Below the pieces are notes generated by a model. It searched no databases and had not been told where the DNA came from. It was given only the letters and a program-made list of their open reading frames with translations. A DNA stretch of 8,565 nt, from NCBI GenBank assembly GCA_946887155.1, contig CAMPKM010000100.1:1-8565 (forward strand), written 5' to 3'. This DNA comes from an uncultured Gemmatimonadota bacterium (lineage in GTDB: Bacteria > Gemmatimonadota > Gemmatimonadetes > Gemmatimonadales > Gemmatimonadaceae). The translations under genes and the position numbers were made by a program. Below are positions 5,857 to 8,565 of this stretch, one piece after another (position 1 is the stretch's first letter; each line of letters begins with the position of its first letter).

Positions 5857-8565
5857 GTGGTCAGGCACCTGCGTCACCTAGTCGCGCCAGCAGCCATCGC
5901 GCTGGCAACCCACCCGCTGCTCGCCCAGAACCAGGCGATGCCAGTGGCCGAACAGTTCAATGGTCTGCACTTCCGGTCGATCGGACCGGCGACGATGTCC
6001 GGCCGCATCTCGGACTTCGCCGTCTACGAGGCGAATCCGGCGATCTACTACGTCGGCACCGCGCACGGCGGCTTGTGGAAGACGACCAGCAACGGCAACA
6101 CGTGGATCGCCCAGTTCCAGGACCAGGGGCTGATCTCGATCGGCGACGTCACGATTTCGCAGACGAACCCGGACCTGGTCTGGGTGGGCGCCGGCGAGTC
6201 GAACAACCGCCAGAGCACGTCGTGGGGCGGTGGCGTCTACAAGTCGACGGATGGCGGCACGACGTTCCAGCACATGGGACTCGCCAACTCGAAGCACATC
6301 AACCGGATCGTCATCGACCCTAACAACAACGACGTCGTGCTGGTGGCGGCGACGGGTCCCCTGTTCGGATCGGGCGGCGATCGCGGCGTCTACAAGACCA
6401 CCGATGGTGGACGTACCTGGCGCAAGGTGCTGGCCGGCGACGAATGGACCGGCGCCAACGACCTGGTCATGTCGCACACCAATCCGCAAGTCCTGTTTGC
6501 GTCGACCTACCAGCGCGTGCGCAACGCCTGCTGCATGAATGGTGGTGGTCCGGGCAGCGGCATCTGGCGCTCCACCGACGGTGGCGACACCTGGACGCGC
6601 CTGACCGGCAATGGCCTGCCCGACGGTCCGCTGGGCCGCATTGCGCTCGATGTCTTCCGCAAGAGCGGCAACTTCGTCTACGCGCTGATCGAAGGTCCAT
6701 CGCAGGGTCGTGGCGGTGGTGGTGGAGGCGGCGGCGGTGGCCGCGCCGGCGGTGCGGCACCGGCAACGTCGCCAAAGACGGGACTCTGGCGGTCCGAGGA
6801 TGGCGGCAACACCTGGCGGTTCGTGAACGCCGGCAATCCCCGGCCGATGTACTTCAGCCAGGTGCGCGCCGATCCGAACAGCCCGGATCGCATCTATTAC
6901 GGCGGCGTCGGCATGTGGATGAGCGTCGATGGCGGTCGCAATTTCGAGCAGGACGCGGCATTCGCCACGCACGACGACGTGCACGCGATCTGGATCGACC
7001 CGAACAATTCCGACCACCTCGTCATCGGTAACGACGGCGGTGTGGCCGTGTCGTACGACCAGAGCAAGACATGGATGTTCATCCCGAACCTGCCGGTTGG
7101 CCTGTTCTATCACGTCGGCTACGACATGGAACGGCCGTTCAACATCTGCGGCGGCATGCAGGACAACTACAACTGGTGCGGACCGAGCGCGACTCGTCAG
7201 GCACGCGGTATCTTCAACCACGACTGGCACCAGGTCCAGGGCGGCGACGGCTTCGTCACGATTCCCGATCAGCGTGAATGGCGGATCGTCTACACGGAGT
7301 CACAGGGCGGTAACCTGACCCGCAGGGACCGGATCACGGGTGAATCGAAGAGCATCCGGCCTACCGCCGCGAACGTCACCAACCACACAGAGGGCGACTC
7401 ATATCGCTTCTTCTGGGATACCCCGCTGGTGATGTCGCCGCAGGATCCAGGTGTGCTGTACGTGGCGGCCAATCGCGTGTTCCGATCGACCGATCGCGGC
7501 GACTCGTGGCGCGTGATCAGTCCCGACCTGACTCTGAACGCCGACCGCGACACCATCGTCACGATGGGTGTGCGTGGGAGTGACATCAACATCTCGGCCA
7601 ACGACGGCATCTCCTCGTGGGGTACGATCGTTTCGCTCGCCGAATCGCCGGCGCAGGCTGGTGTCATCTGGACCGGCACCGACGACGGCGTCGTGAGCGT
7701 GACCCGTAACGGCGGCCAGACCTGGCAGAACGTGACCGCGAACCTCACGGGCATGCCGCGCACCGGCTACATCTCGGAAGTCGTTCCGTCGAAGTACGCC
7801 GCCGGCACCGCGTACGTCACGGTCGACGCGCACCTGCTGAACGACTTCGCACCCTACATCTGGGTGACGACCGATTACGGCGCCACCTTCAAGTCGCTCA
7901 ACGGGAACCTGCGCGGTGAAAATGTCCGCACCCTGACCGAGGACCCGCGCAACCCTAACGTGCTCTACATCGGCACGGAGACGGGCATGTTCGTCACCCT
8001 CGACAAGGGCGCAACGTGGTCGCGGCTCAAGGGACGTAACTTCCCGACGGTGCGCGTGGACGAGATCACGATCCACCCGCGCGACAACGCGATGCTCATC
8101 GCCACGCACGGCCGCGCCATCTGGGTGCTCGATCACCTCGAGCCGATCCAGGAGTACACGGCGGTCCAGGCGGCGGCCGGTGACGCGCGGCTCTTCTCGG
8201 TCCCGGTTGCGTTGCAGTGGAAGTCGAAGGACGACCGCAACGACGAGTTCTGGGGCCATCAGTTCTGGGCGGGCGAAAACCCGCCGACCGATGCAATCAT
8301 CCAGTTCCATATGAAGCGTCCGATCGCGGACATGCAGGTCCGCATCTCCGACGGTTCGCGCACGGTGCGGACGCTGCCGATTCCGGCCAACCGCAATGTG
8401 GCCGGCATCCAGACGATCTGCTGGGATCAGCGGGTTGATCCGTTGCCGTCGCTCGCGGCGCCTGCTGGCGGCCGCGCCGGTGGTGGCGGCGGTGGTGGTG
8501 GTCGCGGTGGACGCGGAGGTGCGTCGGCTGTTCCGAACGTCCCCCAGCAGCTCCCGGCCTCTGGG
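5857..8565 (+). CDS. Secreted VPS10/sortilin-like BNR (Asp-box) beta-propeller protein, 3' end off window
   Basis: The frame is open for 903 codons from a GTG start to the last base. A short signal peptide (arginines at 3 and 6, then LVAPAAIALA, likely cut after LLA at residue 23) indicates export. The family opener HFRSIGPATMSGRI follows. Asp-boxes (S/T-x-D-G-G-x-T-W) recur at about 129-137, 180-188, 238-246, 312-320, 355-363, 543-551, 614-623, 670-678 and 713-721, with degenerate ones at 76-83 (N for D) and 399-406. These build one or two beta-propellers like VPS10/sortilin. From about 765 the protein passes into an Ig-like segment (FWGHQFWAGENPP, then AGIQTICWDQR) typical of the family's C-terminus. 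Such proteins are often labelled glycosyl hydrolase, but no sialidase catalytic motif is visible, so hydrolase activity is not supported; binding to peptides or glycans is equally possible. Two glycine tracts interrupt it. About 100-200 residues are probably missing. Confidence 0.92.
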   Translation, partial: MVRHLRHLVAPAAIALATHPLLAQNQAMPVAEQFNGLHFRSIGPATMSGRISDFAVYEANPAIYYVGTAHGGLWKTTSNGNTWIAQFQDQGLISIGDVTISQTNPDLVWVGAGESNNRQSTSWGGGVYKSTDGGTTFQHMGLANSKHINRIVIDPNNNDVVLVAATGPLFGSGGDRGVYKTTDGGRTWRKVLAGDEWTGANDLVMSHTNPQVLFASTYQRVRNACCMNGGGPGSGIWRSTDGGDTWTRLTGNGLPDGPLGRIALDVFRKSGNFVYALIEGPSQGRGGGGGGGGGGRAGGAAPATSPKTGLWRSEDGGNTWRFVNAGNPRPMYFSQVRADPNSPDRIYYGGVGMWMSVDGGRNFEQDAAFATHDDVHAIWIDPNNSDHLVIGNDGGVAVSYDQSKTWMFIPNLPVGLFYHVGYDMERPFNICGGMQDNYNWCGPSATRQARGIFNHDWHQVQGGDGFVTIPDQREWRIVYTESQGGNLTRRDRITGESKSIRPTAANVTNHTEGDSYRFFWDTPLVMSPQDPGVLYVAANRVFRSTDRGDSWRVISPDLTLNADRDTIVTMGVRGSDINISANDGISSWGTIVSLAESPAQAGVIWTGTDDGVVSVTRNGGQTWQNVTANLTGMPRTGYISEVVPSKYAAGTAYVTVDAHLLNDFAPYIWVTTDYGATFKSLNGNLRGENVRTLTEDPRNPNVLYIGTETGMFVTLDKGATWSRLKGRNFPTVRVDEITIHPRDNAMLIATHGRAIWVLDHLEPIQEYTAVQAAAGDARLFSVPVALQWKSKDDRNDEFWGHQFWAGENPPTDAIIQFHMKRPIADMQVRISDGSRTVRTLPIPANRNVAGIQTICWDQRVDPLPSLAAPAGGRAGGGGGGGGRGGRGGASAVPNVPQQLPASG
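6712..6741 (+). repeat. (GGN)10 tract coding for ten glycines in the BNR protein
   Basis: Ten consecutive glycine codons (residues 286-295), followed by RAGGAAPA, lie between two Asp-box blades and probably form a flexible surface loop. The triplet repeat is in phase, so slippage would change length without breaking the frame. Confidence 0.85.
8479..8520 (+). repeat. Second glycine/arginine-glycine tract in the BNR protein
   Basis: Eight glycine codons (residues 875-882) continue as RGGRGG and are preceded by GGRA, echoing the RAGG beside the first tract. It follows the Ig-like segment and looks like an interdomain linker near the C-terminus. Confidence 0.85.

Larger units (their letters stand above)
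11..7959. repeat. Dispersed polar hexamer GTTAGG/CCTAAC, eight copies
   Basis: CCTAAC occurs on the plus strand at 11, 1312, 1677, 3594, 5094, 6319 and 7954, and GTTAGG at 2317. Seven of eight copies therefore have GTTAGG on the minus strand, across genes of both directions and one intergenic site. See findings for the codon effect and possible meaning. Confidence 0.5.

Noticed and set aside
5878..7230. Minus-strand open frame of 450 codons
   Set aside because: It lies opposite the BNR gene, whose Asp-boxes prove the plus frame. The frame shows low-complexity V/A/D/H/R strings and no recognisable domain.
11..7959. GTTAGG as a telomere-like or CRISPR-like repeat
   Set aside because: The copies are single, far apart and never tandem, with no spacer structure.
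7399..8310. Minus-strand open frame of 303 codons
   Set aside because: It is another shadow of the BNR gene, with the same biased composition and no domain.
5857..8565. Annotation as a sialidase or glycoside hydrolase
   Set aside because: Asp-boxes are structural. No FRIP/YRIP-type arginine motif or catalytic set was seen, so only the VPS10-like propeller class is claimed.

Overview
This is a high-GC window (roughly two thirds G+C by eye) from a bacterial chromosome. It probably comes from a Gemmatimonadota or Acidobacteriota (Vicinamibacteria-like) organism. That assignment is an inference from gene content: a PadR regulator coupled to an ADOP-type macrolide-exporter-like permease, a large secreted Asp-box (VPS10/sortilin-like) beta-propeller protein, and a secreted TPR protein of a kind common in those phyla. 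No RNA gene, CRISPR array, transposase or phage gene was seen.

Layout. Five genes run on the minus strand. In transcription order they are an exported TPR protein (5683-4046), two tandem paralogous zinc-ribbon/membrane proteins of unknown function (4033-2939 and 2826-1789), a PadR regulator (1583-1251), and the N-terminal half of an ADOP permease (1248 to the left edge). One gene runs on the plus strand from 5857 off the right edge: a VPS10-like BNR protein with about eleven Asp-boxes. It diverges from the TPR gene across a 173-bp intergenic region holding candidate promoters for both.

How the genes may work together. PadR and the permease form one translationally coupled unit. A cluster of TGTCGG half-sites upstream of padR is a good candidate autoregulatory operator. 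The TPR gene and the first zinc-ribbon paralog are only 12 nt apart and in the same reading frame, so they are probably co-transcribed. The second paralog follows after 112 nt.

The least explained content is the paralog pair. Each has an N-terminal CxxC...CxxC module with about 110 nearly identical residues, a probable transmembrane hairpin, a divergent middle domain, and a nearly identical acidic helix near the C-terminus. I do not recognise a characterised family. A second unexplained signal is a polar hexamer, GTTAGG, present eight times with seven copies on the same DNA strand regardless of gene direction. It accounts for four of the five in-frame TTA leucine codons found.
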